Source of the DNA: Catellatospora paridis
GTDB taxonomy: Bacteria; Actinomycetota; Actinomycetes; Mycobacteriales; Micromonosporaceae
Length of the DNA: 64,000 nucleotides
Assembly: GCF_009720365.1 (NCBI RefSeq)
Contig: NZ_ML769313.1
Location: 186,001 to 250,000, forward strand
Direction: 5' to 3'
Made by a program: the position numbers and the translations under genes. Of the stretch, positions 30,785-40,440 are shown one piece after another (position 1 is the stretch's first letter; each line of letters begins with the position of its first letter). Under the pieces are notes generated by a model that saw nothing but the letters and a program-made list of their open reading frames with translations, was not told the origin of the DNA and did no database searches.

Positions 30785-31642
30785 ATGGCAGCGCAGAACC
30801 GCATGATCACGCTCAACAACGGGGTCGAGATGCCGATCCTCGGATTCGGCGTCTTCCAGGTCCCCGACGAGCAGACCGAACAGGTCGTCACCGATGCCCT
30901 CGCGGCCGGATACCGGTCCATCGACACCGCCGCCTCGTACGGCAACGAGCAGGCCGTCGGCCGGGCGATCGCGGCCAGCGGCATCGCTCGCGAGGAGCTG
31001 TTCGTCACCACGAAGCTGTGGATCCAGCACACCGGCGAGGACACCGCCCGGCGCGAGTTCGACAAGTCGCTGGGCAAGCTGGGCCTGGACTACCTCGACC
31101 TGTACCTCATCCACCAGCCGCTGGGCGACTACTACAGCTCGTGGCGGGCGATGCAGAAGCTGTACGGCGAGGGTCTGACCAAGGCGATCGGGGTGTCGAA
31201 CTTCTTCGGCGACCGGCTGGTGGACCTCATCCAGCACAACGACGTCACCCCGGCCGTCAACCAGGTCGAGACGCACCCGTTCTACCAGCGTCAGGCCGAC
31301 CAGCAGCTGATGCGCGAGCACGGGGTGCAGATCGAGTCGTGGGGTCCGTTCGCCGAGGGCAAGAACGACCTGTTCACGAACCCGACCCTGACCGCGATCG
31401 CCACCGGGCACGGCAAATCCGTGGCCCAGGTCGTCCTACGCTGGCTGATCCAACGCGACGTCGTGGTCATCCCGAAATCGGTCCGGCCGGACCGCATGGC
31501 CCAGAACCTCGACATCTTCGACTTCGAGCTCAGCGACGACGAGATGGCCCGCATCGCCGGCCTGGACACCGGCAAGTCGATGTTCTTCGACCACCGTGAC
31601 CCGGCGATGGTCGAGTGGCTCGGCGGCCGGCGCGTCGACTGA
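30785..31642 (+). CDS. Aldo/keto reductase (AKR5/DkgA-like)
   Basis: This 285-residue TIM-barrel NADPH-dependent reductase opens [20 protein letters not shown] and carries the catalytic tetrad context: [14 protein letters not shown] (Asp, Tyr), TTKLWIQH (Lys) and [10 protein letters not shown] (His). The C-terminal [21 protein letters not shown] is the NADPH phosphate-binding segment. It resembles 2,5-diketo-D-gluconate reductase-type enzymes that reduce aldehydes and methylglyoxal. GGAGAGGA precedes the ATG. It leads a three-gene redox cassette probably controlled by the divergent MmyB-type regulator. Confidence 0.92.
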   Translation: MAAQNRMITLNNGVEMPILGFGVFQVPDEQTEQVVTDALAAGYRSIDTAASYGNEQAVGRAIAASGIAREELFVTTKLWIQHTGEDTARREFDKSLGKLGLDYLDLYLIHQPLGDYYSSWRAMQKLYGEGLTKAIGVSNFFGDRLVDLIQHNDVTPAVNQVETHPFYQRQADQQLMREHGVQIESWGPFAEGKNDLFTNPTLTAIATGHGKSVAQVVLRWLIQRDVVVIPKSVRPDRMAQNLDIFDFELSDDEMARIAGLDTGKSMFFDHRDPAMVEWLGGRRVD

Positions 31643-31675
31643 CGCATCCGGCCCGTATCGACACAAGGAGACCTC

Positions 31676-32659
<984 letters not shown>

Positions 32660-32705
32660 CCCGGCGACCGAGCTGAAGCCGACGAAGTACCCGGAGGTCG
32701 AGGAC

Positions 32706-33386
32706 ATGCAGGACATCGCGGTGCGGCGACGGTCGCTGCTGCGCCTGGCCGGTGCGGGAGCGATCGGCGCCGCGACCGTGAACATGCTCGGTGGCTGCCG
32801 GTCCGAGGCGGCTCCGCAGCCGACAGCCCCGCCTGGCGCATCCACCGCGCCGGACGGGCAGCGCAGGGTGCTGCTGGCCTACTTCTCCCGGGCCGGCTGG
32901 AACTACCACAACGGCGGCCGCAGGTATCTGCAGACCGGCAACACCGAAGTCCTGGCGGGCATGATCGGCAGGCTGCTCGGCTGCGACGTGCACCGTATCC
33001 AGGCCGCCGACCCCTACTCCGACGACTACGGCGACACCGTCGCGCGAAACGTGCGCGAGCAGAAGGCCGACGCCCGCCCCGCCGTCGCCAATCCGCTGGC
33101 ATCGATCAACCGTTACGACACCGTGCTGCTGGCCAGCGGGATCTGGAACGTCCGCGCGCCAATGATCATGTCGACGTTCGCCGAGAGCCACGACTTCGCC
33201 GGCAAGACCGTCCACCCGGTCACCACGTACGCCATGAGCGGACTCGGCACCACCGAGCGTGACTATGCCGCGTCCTGCCCGGGTGCCACCATCGCCGCCG
33301 GCCTGGCCGTACGCGGCGAAGAAGTAGCGGACGCGGACCCGGCCGTCGAAACTTGGCTGCGCCAGAACAGCCTGCTGAGGTCATGA
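32706..33386 (+). CDS. Exported flavodoxin-like lipoprotein
   Basis: This 226-residue protein has a twin-arginine-like signal (RRRSLLRLAGAGAIGAAT) followed by LGGC, a likely lipobox, then a Pro/Ala linker. The mature part is a flavodoxin fold: VLLAYFSRAGWNYHNGG and GNTEVLAGMIGRLLGCDVH (FMN phosphate loop and first helix), then RYDTVLLASGIWNVRAPMIM, VHPVTTYAMSGLGTTERDY. The Tat route would export it already folded with FMN. It follows the reductases by 46 bp and probably belongs to the same redox unit, acting at the outer membrane face. Confidence 0.85.
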   Translation: MQDIAVRRRSLLRLAGAGAIGAATVNMLGGCRSEAAPQPTAPPGASTAPDGQRRVLLAYFSRAGWNYHNGGRRYLQTGNTEVLAGMIGRLLGCDVHRIQAADPYSDDYGDTVARNVREQKADARPAVANPLASINRYDTVLLASGIWNVRAPMIMSTFAESHDFAGKTVHPVTTYAMSGLGTTERDYAASCPGATIAAGLAVRGEEVADADPAVETWLRQNSLLRS

Positions 33387-33424
33387 TCCACCCTTCGGGT
33401 CCGTAATGCCCGGTTCAGGTCGCG

Positions 33425-33688
33425 ATGGCATCGGGCGCGTCGTTCGACCCCGCTGCGGCGCACTCCGAGGTCGAGTCGGTGCGAGCCTGGTGCCGGCAGT
33501 CGGACTGGCCTGCCGTGGCACGCCACCTCGACGGCTTGACCTCCTCCAACGAACTGTTCCAGCTCGCCCGGATCGTGGCCGAGGTGCCCGGCGTGGAGCA
33601 GTTCCTGGTGCCGGCGGCCGAGCGGGAACCGGCACGTACGCTGCCAAAACTGCTGCTCGGTGCACGCTGCATCGAGCAGGCGGGCTGA
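33425..33688 (+). CDS. Hypothetical protein, 87 aa, probably C-terminally truncated
   Basis: A helical 87-residue protein (SVRAWCRQSDWPAVARHLDG, SNELFQLARIVAEVPGVEQF). It ends abruptly at PKLLLGARCIEQAG, where similar actinobacterial proteins, as I recall them, continue into a longer helical domain. This suggests a truncated gene or relic. It sits between the flavodoxin gene and the upstream region of STAND paralog C. There is only a modest ribosome site. Function unknown. Confidence 0.5.
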   Translation: MASGASFDPAAAHSEVESVRAWCRQSDWPAVARHLDGLTSSNELFQLARIVAEVPGVEQFLVPAAEREPARTLPKLLLGARCIEQAG

Positions 33689-33828
33689 GAACAGGACGAC
33701 GGAGGCTGACCAGGCGACCGCGGCGTCCCCATGCCTCGTCCAGACGGCAGTCCGACCGATCCCTTGTACAACATGGACCCGCGTAGCATGCTGCCCTTGC
33801 TCGCACCTTGATATCGACGGGGGACAGT

Positions 33829-33897
33829 GTGCTCGAAACGTTGTCCGCGCTTGCCGCCTCGGTGCCGGGCACCTCTCCCTCGGCCGAGGACGCGTGA
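33829..33897 (+). pseudogene. 22-codon relic of a STAND companion gene
   Basis: A GTG with GGGGGA upstream opens a 22-codon frame, VLETLSALAAS then VPGTSPSAEDA, whose TGA overlaps the GTG of STAND paralog C (GTGA). The first half resembles the start of the intact companion of paralog B (MLSEALAALAVSGG), and the acidic Pro/Ser end resembles its tail. The simplest reading is an in-frame internal deletion that left start, end and translational coupling in place. It is short, so chance similarity cannot be excluded. Confidence 0.5.
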
Positions 33898-36800
33898 GCT
33901 CCCCGGAGACGCCGGTCAGTCAGGTGGTCACCGCCACCGCCGGGTTCGCGTACGGGGTCATCGGCGCTGACCTGCACGTTTTCGGCGACGGCAGCCCGGT
34001 CTATGTGCTGGAGAACTGGCGTCCTGCCCCGCCGGTGGACAGCGAGGTGCTGCGCGAGCTGCCGAGCCGGATGCTCAACGCGCGTAACGCAGTGGTCGAG
34101 TTCACCGGGCGGGATGACGAGCTGGCGAGCCTGCTGGCCTGGCGCGGGCTGCATTCCCGCCTCGCGGTGCGCTGGCTGCACGGCCCCGGCGGACAGGGCA
34201 AATCGCGTCTGGCGGCCAGATTCGCCGAGGAGTGCCTGCAGGACGGCTGGAAGGTCGTCAATGCCGTGCACGGGCCGGGCGTCATCCACGAGCCTCAGCG
34301 GCAAGAGGATCTGACGCTGAACGGCGCGGCAGGGATCCTGCTCGTCGTCGACTACGCCGACCGGTGGCCGATCACCCATCTCACCTGGCTGCTGAGCAAC
34401 GCGCTGCTCCACCAAGTGGGCGTACCTTCGCGAGTGCTGCTCATCGCGCGGTCACTTGACGCATGGCCCAGGATCGCGGCAACGCTCGCCAATCAGGACG
34501 CGGGCACCTCGGCGCAGGCGCTGCGGGCGATCAGCGGCGAGCACGCGGACCGCGAGACGATGTTCAAGGCGGCGCGCGACAGCTTCGCCCGCCATTACGG
34601 GCTGGCCACTTCGCAGGAGATCCGACCGCCGGATCTCAGCCATCCCGACTTCGGGCTCGTGCTCGGGATCCACATGGCCGCGTTGGTGGCCGTCGACGCC
34701 GCCACGGGCGGCCGGGCCGTGACGGTGCCCGAGGGCCTGGCCGGGCTCACGATCTACCTGCTCCACCGAGAGCAGCTGCACTGGGCGCTGATGCACGCGC
34801 CCGAGGCCCACCGGCTGCATCCGGCGGGCAGGACGTTCCTGACGCCACCGGAGACCATGAACCAGGCCGTCTTCATCGCTGCGCTGACGGGCGCGGTGGA
34901 CAGGTCCTCGGCGGTGGACGTGGTCGCCCGGGCGACCGTCGGGCCCGACGCCGACCAGGTCGTCGCCGACCACGCGGCCTGCTATCCGCCGCCCGGGCCC
35001 GACCTCGGCCTGGAGCCGCTGTACCCCGACCGGCTGGCCGAAGACTTCCTCGCCCTGACCGTCCCCGGTCACGAGATCGCCTATCCCGCCCAGTCCTGGG
35101 CCCGGCCCACCGTGGACGCAGCGGTGGCGGCCATCGAGTCCGCCGCCGGCGCCAGCACGTCTCGGCCGGTGTTGTTTCTGGCCGCGGCCGCGGCGCGATG
35201 GCCCCATGTCGGCCACGCCTGCCTCTTCCCGCTCCTTGAGGCGGAGCCGTCGAGGGCCTTCGAGGCCGGCAGCGCGGCCCTCTCGGCCGTGGCGAGCCTG
35301 CCCGACGTCGACCCGAAGCTGCTGGAGACGCTCGCACGTCACCTGCCTGACGGGCAGCACCTCGACCTCGACACCGGCGCGGCCGCGCTCGTCGAGCGCC
35401 TTACCGATCATCAACTGCCGACGGCGGACGCGCCGCGCCGCGCGCAGCTGCTCGCATTCCTCGGGCAGCGCCTGGCGTACGCGGGCCGGTATGCGGACGC
35501 CCTGGGCCGCACCGGCGAGGCCGTGACGGTCCTGCGCGACGGTGGCGGTCCGGCAGACGCGCTTGCCCAGGCGCTCAACGATCTGAGCAACATCCAGTCA
35601 TATCTCGGCCGACCCGCCGAGGCGGCGAGCACCCTGGACGAGGCCGTCGCGCTCCAGCGGACGCTGCTCGAACCTGATCACGCCGACCCGGCGGCGGCCG
35701 GCGACGGCCAAGCGGCCGAAACCCTCGCGGAGATGCTGAGCAACAAGGCACGACTACTGATCATGCTCGGCGATGCGCAGGGCGCGCTCTCACCCGCTGA
35801 GGAGGCGGTACGGCTCGGTTCACGGATCGCCCCGGCGAACCCGTCGTATCTGCCGGAACTGGCCGGATCCGTCGGCATGCTCGCGACCGCCCTGTCCGAG
35901 CTGGGGCAACAGGACCGGGCACTGGAGTACGAGCTGCAGGCGATCGCGATCCTGCGACCCTTCGCCGATTCGGACGCCCCGGCGTACCTGCCGGAGCTCG
36001 CCGACTCGCTGAACAACGTCGGCGTCGCGTACTCGCTGTCCGGGCGGCCCGACGACGCGATGCCGTTCACCCGGGACGCGGTGGAGTTCGGGCGGCGCCT
36101 CGCCAAGGCCAACCCCGAGAAGTACACCCCGAGCCTCGCTTTGTACCTGGACAACCTCGGGGTCCGGCACACCGAGCTCGGCGACCTCGAGCAGGCCGGC
36201 CAGGCCCACGAGGAGGCGGCCGAGACCTGGCAGCGGCTCGCCGTGAGCAACCCCGAGGCCTACCTTCCCGGGTACGCCCGGGCCCTGCACAACTTGAGCA
36301 ACTCGGGGGTCATGCGGGGTCTGGTCGCGGGTAGCCCGATGCTCGTTCAGCAGGGGCTGGAGAACGCCGGACGGGCCGTTGCCCTGCAGCGCGACCTCGC
36401 CGCCGCCAGCCCGGCGGCCCACCAGCGGGACCTCGCCGAACGGTTGTCTTCCTACGGCTTCAAACTCGCGCAGGCGGGCCGGGCCGACGACGGCCTGACG
36501 CCGGCAACCGAAGCAGTGGCTGTTCTGCGTGGCCTGGACGGCGGACGTCCGTCGGTGTCGTCGGCGACCGCATTGCTCGCGCTCGCCACGATCGGCATCC
36601 AGGCCGGCACGGATGTCGATGCCGCGCGCGTCGCCCTCCGCGAAGGCCGGGACATGTCCCGGGCGCTCATACGCGCGGAGCCGGGCCTGCACGAGGCGCG
36701 GACGGCCGGGGTCCTCTGCACCTACGCGGCGGCCGCCGTCACGGCCGGACAGGTCACGGCCGTCGAGCTCGAGGCCGCCGACGAGGCGATCGAGCTGTGC

Positions 36801-37505
36801 ACCCAAGCGGGCTCGGCGGCAACCGACGCGACCGAGCAGGAGTACGCAGTCCTGGCCATGGCGACCCAGCTGCGGGCGGAGATGGCACGGCGCCTCGGTG
36901 GCGGTGACACCGGCGCGGAGGCCGTCTTGCGCGATCTCCTCAGCCAGTTCGCCGAGCAGCAGGCGGCCGGCCGCCCCGCCCGACCGGCAAAACCACGTTC
37001 GCCGCGGGCGGAGGGAGCCGCCCGCCTTGCGATCATCACGGCGGCGGCGCTGGCAACCTGGATCGCCTGTGCGGCAAGCCTGTCCCACGCGGCACCCGTG
37101 TGGCTGGACGCCATCGCCTACGCGGCGCTCACGGGCGGATTGTTCGCGATCGCCCAGCAGCTCGGCGACAGGCCCCTGCAGCGAGCACCGCGGGCGGCGA
37201 TCCTCGCGTCGATCCTGACGTTGCTGCTCGGCGGTGCCTGGTACACACACCACGGCTATGACACGTACATCGCCGATGGGAGGTGGGCTTGGGTTCTCAC
37301 GGTCGCGCACCTCGTGGCCGTGCTGCTGATCGTCGTGCGCAGCGAGTACCTGGCGGCCTGGTTCGTGGCAACGATGCGGCTCCATCCCTTCCTCGACGAC
37401 GGGAGCCGCAGGGCGCTCGCCCGCCGGCCCCAGGCGTGGGCACTGTGGGCGGCCGGGGCGACCGTTTCCTGCGCCGCCGTGCTCCTGCTCGGCGTATTGG
37501 CCTGA
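33894..37505 (+). CDS. STAND-type NTPase with TPR array and multi-pass C-terminus (paralog C)
   Basis: This 1,203-residue paralog starts at the GTG overlapping the short upstream frame; the frame extends further upstream only through non-protein-like sequence. It shares GFAYGVIGADLHVFGDGSPV at 17-36, Walker A GPGGQGKS at 97-104, Walker B LLVVDYADRW near 149-158 and LEPLYPDRLAEDFLAL. TPR-like units are fewer and more divergent than in B (about eight, for example LDEAVALQRTLLE and YLPELADSLNNVG). The last 160 residues hold about five hydrophobic helices, including AAILASILTLLLGG and VLTVAHLVAVLLIVV. It would be an integral membrane STAND protein. The membrane region could be effector or anchor; this is not decided by sequence. 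Confidence 0.82.
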   Translation: MSSPETPVSQVVTATAGFAYGVIGADLHVFGDGSPVYVLENWRPAPPVDSEVLRELPSRMLNARNAVVEFTGRDDELASLLAWRGLHSRLAVRWLHGPGGQGKSRLAARFAEECLQDGWKVVNAVHGPGVIHEPQRQEDLTLNGAAGILLVVDYADRWPITHLTWLLSNALLHQVGVPSRVLLIARSLDAWPRIAATLANQDAGTSAQALRAISGEHADRETMFKAARDSFARHYGLATSQEIRPPDLSHPDFGLVLGIHMAALVAVDAATGGRAVTVPEGLAGLTIYLLHREQLHWALMHAPEAHRLHPAGRTFLTPPETMNQAVFIAALTGAVDRSSAVDVVARATVGPDADQVVADHAACYPPPGPDLGLEPLYPDRLAEDFLALTVPGHEIAYPAQSWARPTVDAAVAAIESAAGASTSRPVLFLAAAAARWPHVGHACLFPLLEAEPSRAFEAGSAALSAVASLPDVDPKLLETLARHLPDGQHLDLDTGAAALVERLTDHQLPTADAPRRAQLLAFLGQRLAYAGRYADALGRTGEAVTVLRDGGGPADALAQALNDLSNIQSYLGRPAEAASTLDEAVALQRTLLEPDHADPAAAGDGQAAETLAEMLSNKARLLIMLGDAQGALSPAEEAVRLGSRIAPANPSYLPELAGSVGMLATALSELGQQDRALEYELQAIAILRPFADSDAPAYLPELADSLNNVGVAYSLSGRPDDAMPFTRDAVEFGRRLAKANPEKYTPSLALYLDNLGVRHTELGDLEQAGQAHEEAAETWQRLAVSNPEAYLPGYARALHNLSNSGVMRGLVAGSPMLVQQGLENAGRAVALQRDLAAASPAAHQRDLAERLSSYGFKLAQAGRADDGLTPATEAVAVLRGLDGGRPSVSSATALLALATIGIQAGTDVDAARVALREGRDMSRALIRAEPGLHEARTAGVLCTYAAAAVTAGQVTAVELEAADEAIELCTQAGSAATDATEQEYAVLAMATQLRAEMARRLGGGDTGAEAVLRDLLSQFAEQQAAGRPARPAKPRSPRAEGAARLAIITAAALATWIACAASLSHAAPVWLDAIAYAALTGGLFAIAQQLGDRPLQRAPRAAILASILTLLLGGAWYTHHGYDTYIADGRWAWVLTVAHLVAVLLIVVRSEYLAAWFVATMRLHPFLDDGSRRALARRPQAWALWAAGATVSCAAVLLLGVLA

Positions 37506-37526
37506 GCGCCCGTCCCCACACAAACC

Positions 37527-37553
37527 CGCGCCGGGGTCGCTGTCCCGGGCGCG
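37527..37553. terminator. Hairpin between convergent STAND C and membrane-protein genes
   Basis: CGCGCC-GGGG and CCC-G-GGCGCG form a stem of six plus three pairs with one mismatch around a 7-nt loop. It could terminate both converging transcripts. Confidence 0.45.
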
Positions 37554-37613
37554 TGTCAGGAGCGCGGCAGCGCAATAAGCCGGCAGAGGCATCGCTGGGA
37601 GCTGGATTCGCCG

Positions 37614-38348
37614 CTATCCGCCACTGACCAGGTCCCAGAACGTGGTGCGGGAGACCAGTGTGGTGGTGCGCAGGGCCAGCAGATATTCGGTGACAGTCAT
37701 GAAGAAGGCCGCTACGAGCAGCTCGCCGCTGGAGGTGGCGATGCCGAGCAGTAGCAGCAGCAGTCCGTGTGCGGTCAGCGCGCGTACGAGCCACGCCAGG
37801 GCCACCGGCACGTTGACGGCTGCAGAGGTGCGGGCTCCGTAAGCGGACAGGACCTGGTCGCCAGGGTGAAACAGCCAGCCGACGTACGCGATGGCCGCGA
37901 GCATGAGACCCCAGCCGATGCCGTTGGCCAGTGAGGCCGACTGCCACGGCGAGGCGAGCCACCATCCCACCGGTGTGAACGCGACAGCGAAGGTGATGCC
38001 GATCCCGATCGTGCGCCATCGCCGCCAGTTGCGGTGGCGCTCGCGTATGGCGTGCGTGCCGCCGTCGTCGAGTTCCCTTGTTCTCATGAAGACGGCTATG
38101 GCCGCGAGCAGGCCACACATCCCTGCCACTGCGCGGGCCGCCGGGCCGCCATCACCGTGACGGGACAGGGCGAAGCCACCTGCGATCAGTGGCGCAAACT
38201 CCGCAGCGGTCAGCAGCACCGCCCATGTCCACGTCTCCTCAAGGTATTGCGGCTGCTGAGCAGCCGACGACTCTGGCGCCTGGGCCTGTTCGGGCGCGGG
38301 CGCAGCCAGGTCGTCAGGGTTGTCGTTCGTGGTCACGTTCACATCCAT
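37614..38348 (-). CDS. Integral membrane protein of unknown function
   Basis: A 244-residue protein from the ATG at 38348 (MDVNVTTND). After a 40-residue acidic, Gln/Pro/Ala-rich cytoplasmic tail come about six hydrophobic segments: WAVLLTAAEFAPLIAGGFAL, AVAGMCGLLAAIAVF, IGIGITFAVAFTPVGWWLA, GWGLMLAAIAYVGWLF, VALAWLVRALTAHGLLLLLL and LVAAFFMTVTEYLLAL. An RNWRRWR basic loop is cytoplasmic. It converges on STAND paralog C. I do not recognise the family. It might work with the membrane-bound STAND protein, but nothing beyond proximity supports that. Confidence 0.65.
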   Translation of the reverse strand: MDVNVTTNDNPDDLAAPAPEQAQAPESSAAQQPQYLEETWTWAVLLTAAEFAPLIAGGFALSRHGDGGPAARAVAGMCGLLAAIAVFMRTRELDDGGTHAIRERHRNWRRWRTIGIGITFAVAFTPVGWWLASPWQSASLANGIGWGLMLAAIAYVGWLFHPGDQVLSAYGARTSAAVNVPVALAWLVRALTAHGLLLLLLGIATSSGELLVAAFFMTVTEYLLALRTTTLVSRTTFWDLVSGG

Positions 38349-38440
38349 CCCCGAACCGGCTCGCGGTGTCCAGACGCTGCCTTGCCAGCGCGACACTCAG
38401 CCAGTTTGAACCATCAGTAGACCAGCGTCTATTCAAAAGG

Positions 38441-38600
38441 GGACCTGCAGAAGGAGCCGCGCGGCGGTGTCGCAGTCGAGCCCGACGATCACGGCCTCGG
38501 GCGGCGGCGGCGGCGGCCTGACCACCAAGCTGCACTTCGCCGTCGAGCAGGGGCGAAGCCCGTCTCCGAGGCGGCCGGCAGCTGATGAACCGCTCGCCCA
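38441..38600 (+). pseudogene. IS5-family transposase scrap
   Basis: One frame gives QKEPRGGVAVEPDDHGLGR and, after a shift inside a GGC run, the next gives GGLTTKLHFAVEQGRSP. These are adjacent pieces of the conserved IS5-type transposase segment that usually reads EPDDHGLGRSRGGLTTKLHLAVEQG. Only about 120 bp survives, frameshifted in the GGC repeat, and no terminal repeats or target duplications are visible. It marks an old insertion at the right border of the STAND island. Confidence 0.6.
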
Positions 38601-38651
38601 AGCCTGAGCGCTACGGCGTCTGACGGGGGATACCTGTCAACGCCGGTGATG

Positions 38652-39017
38652 TCAGGAAGACGTCAGGCAGAAGGGGTGGCCAGCCGGATCCAGGAGTACC
38701 CGCCAGCGTCCGTCGCCGGGCTGATGGTCCGGTTTGGCCGCGCCGAGTTCCAGGGCCAGCTCTTCCATCGCATCGAGGTCGTCAGCGCGGAAATCCAGGT
38801 GGAACTGTTGTGGCACGTCCTGACCCGGCCACTGCGGAGCCCGGTATCCGTCAACCCTCTGGAACCCCAGATCACAGCCGGAGTCGTCCGTCAGAGCGAC
38901 GAACTCGTCCGCACTGAATAGTTCGCGCATCCCGGTCAGTGCACCGTAGAAGCCCGCCAGCGTCTGCGGGTCGGCACAGTCCAGAGTCACCCCTCGCAGT
39001 ACAGCGCCTGACACCAT
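38652..39017 (-). CDS. VOC/glyoxalase-fold protein
   Basis: A 121-residue protein built of two beta-alpha-beta-beta-beta units typical of the vicinal oxygen chelate fold: LRGVTLDCADPQTLAGFYGALT, LGFQRVDGYRAPQWPG, QQFHLDFRADDLDAMEELAL and WRVLLDPAGHPFCLTSS. The C-terminal DPAGHPFCL is the hallmark of the glyoxalase-like group common in actinobacteria. One metal-ligand position (the HLDF His) is evident. The substrate is unknown; members range from bleomycin-binding proteins to dioxygenases. It stands alone in the minus direction. Confidence 0.85.
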   Translation of the reverse strand: MVSGAVLRGVTLDCADPQTLAGFYGALTGMRELFSADEFVALTDDSGCDLGFQRVDGYRAPQWPGQDVPQQFHLDFRADDLDAMEELALELGAAKPDHQPGDGRWRVLLDPAGHPFCLTSS

Positions 39018-39174
39018 CCGCTCCTTCGCGTCCGCGCGCCTGTCTCCGTGAGCCGCCGCTGCACGCGATCACCGGCCACAGCCACACCGTACTCGCCACA
39101 TCCACCGCTGAAGTAGCGGTTTACCCCTGCCTCAGCGCAACGGGTGGCTGTGACCGGCGCTTTCGATACACGCG

Positions 39175-39792
39175 CTAGAAGAACGCCAGCTTGATGCCCA
39201 GCCCGATGAACGCCGCCGCGCAGCCGCGCTGGATCTGCCGCTGCCAGGCGTGCAGGCGGTGTGTCAGCCGCCCGGCTGCTGCGCCGAGGCTGACGTCGAC
39301 GGTCAGCTGCACTGCGATGAACAGCACGCCCAGGACGATCAGTTGTGCGGTCATGTGTCCGCGGGACGGATCGGCGAACTGGGGTAGAAACGCCAGGCTG
39401 AACAGGATCATCTTCGGATTGAGCAGGTTGGTGACCATGCCGCGCCCGAACGCCGCCCGGCCGCTGAACCCCTCCTCCGCGACGCCGGATGGTGCCGTCG
39501 CGGGGCGGCGCAGTGCCTGCACGCCCAGCACGACCAGGTAAGCGGCACCGGCGTACCGGATCGCCTCGAACACCAGCGGCGATCCGGAGACCAGCCCGGC
39601 CAGGCCGGCCACGACGGCGGTGATGTGCACCGCCTCTCCGGCCGCGACACCCGCGGCGGCGAGCATGCCCGCGCGCGTGCCGTATCGGGCGCCGTTGGCG
39701 AGCACGAACATCATGTCCGGGCCCGGGGTGAGCATGAGCAGGGTGATCGCGGCCAGGTAGCCGACCAGAACCTCGACGGGCAGGTGGCTCAT
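39175..39792 (-). CDS. LysE/RhtB-family amino-acid exporter
   Basis: A 205-residue membrane protein with six hydrophobic segments. It begins LVGYLAAITLLMLTPGPDMM, the family signature, followed by YGTRAGMLAAAGVAAGEAVH and NLLNPKMILFSLAFLPQF. LysE/RhtB proteins export amino acids or related compounds by proton exchange. The start is the ATG that shares an A with the stop of the thioesterase gene (TGATG), giving tight coupling. Longer frames upstream run through that gene and are not real. With the thioesterase it lies downstream of a cobalamin riboswitch, so expression is expected when B12 is scarce. Confidence 0.88.
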   Translation of the reverse strand: MSHLPVEVLVGYLAAITLLMLTPGPDMMFVLANGARYGTRAGMLAAAGVAAGEAVHITAVVAGLAGLVSGSPLVFEAIRYAGAAYLVVLGVQALRRPATAPSGVAEEGFSGRAAFGRGMVTNLLNPKMILFSLAFLPQFADPSRGHMTAQLIVLGVLFIAVQLTVDVSLGAAAGRLTHRLHAWQRQIQRGCAAAFIGLGIKLAFF

Positions 39793-40313
39793 CACGCCGT
39801 CCCGCCGTGCGTGGTGAGTGCTCGGCGTAGCGCGAGGCGATGTCGGCGGCGGATCTCGGCCTGCTCGTACCGGCGGCGGTCGTCGTCGGTCTGCGGCAGC
39901 AGTGGCGGGATCGGCCGCGGTTGACCGAGGTCGTCGACGGCGACCATGACCAGGTGGGCGGTCGCCACGGTGGTGGCGGGCACGGAGCGGTCCCAGCGGT
40001 CGGCGGTGACGGTGACCGCGACCTCCATCGAGGAGCGCCCGGCCCAGGTGATCCGGGCGCGGACGTGCACGACGTCGCCGACGCGGACGGCTTGCAGGAA
40101 CGCGGTCTCGTCGATCGCGGCGGTGACGGCGGGTCCGTCGGAGTGACGGGCGGCGACGACGCCGGCGACGGAGTCGATGAGGTTGAGGATGCGTCCGCCG
40201 TGCACGGTGCCCATCAGGTTGGTGTGGTGCTGGTCCATGATCTGCGACAGGGTCAGCTCGGAGGCTGCCGGGGGTCGCCCGGCCAGTGTCGGGTGCAGTG
40301 CGGTGGCGGGCAC
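39792..40313 (-). CDS. Acyl-CoA thioesterase (YciA-like hotdog fold)
   Basis: A 173-residue hotdog-fold enzyme from a GTG preceded by GGGAAGGA. The central helix and active-site region MDQHHTNLMGTVHGGRILNL lies at residues 26-45, then SVAGVVAARHSDGPAVTAAI, VRVGDVVHVRARITWAGRSS and VATAHLVMVAVDDLGQPRPI. This matches acyl-CoA hydrolases of the YciA/ACOT type, which release CoA from short to long acyl-CoAs in the cytoplasm. The 128-nt leader between the riboswitch core and GTG contains a perfect hairpin. Cobalamin control would switch the enzyme on when B12-dependent methylmalonyl-CoA mutase fails; that link is inference. Confidence 0.88.
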   Translation of the reverse strand: MPATALHPTLAGRPPAASELTLSQIMDQHHTNLMGTVHGGRILNLIDSVAGVVAARHSDGPAVTAAIDETAFLQAVRVGDVVHVRARITWAGRSSMEVAVTVTADRWDRSVPATTVATAHLVMVAVDDLGQPRPIPPLLPQTDDDRRRYEQAEIRRRHRLALRRALTTHGGTA

Positions 40314-40417
40314 CGGTGAGTCCTTCCCTCGAGAACCACACCGCCGAACCCGCGACGCGACCGGCGCAGGGCAGCACGACACGTCCCTGCCCGGGCCCAC
40401 CCGCGAGGCCGACGGCA

Positions 40418-40436
40418 GCGCACACGGCGTGTGCGC
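40418..40436 (-). promoter_or_regulatory. Expression-platform hairpin of the cobalamin riboswitch
   Basis: GCGCACAC and GTGTGCGC form a perfect 8-bp stem with a 3-nt loop five bases after the riboswitch core. It has no U-tract, so it may act through an alternative structure or Rho rather than as a simple intrinsic terminator. Confidence 0.45.
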
Positions 40437-40440
40437 GGCG

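Noticed and set aside
33764-33789. Promoter before STAND paralog C (TTGTAC and TAGCAT)
   Set aside because: The spacer is only 14 bp, too short for a normal promoter, so it was not called.
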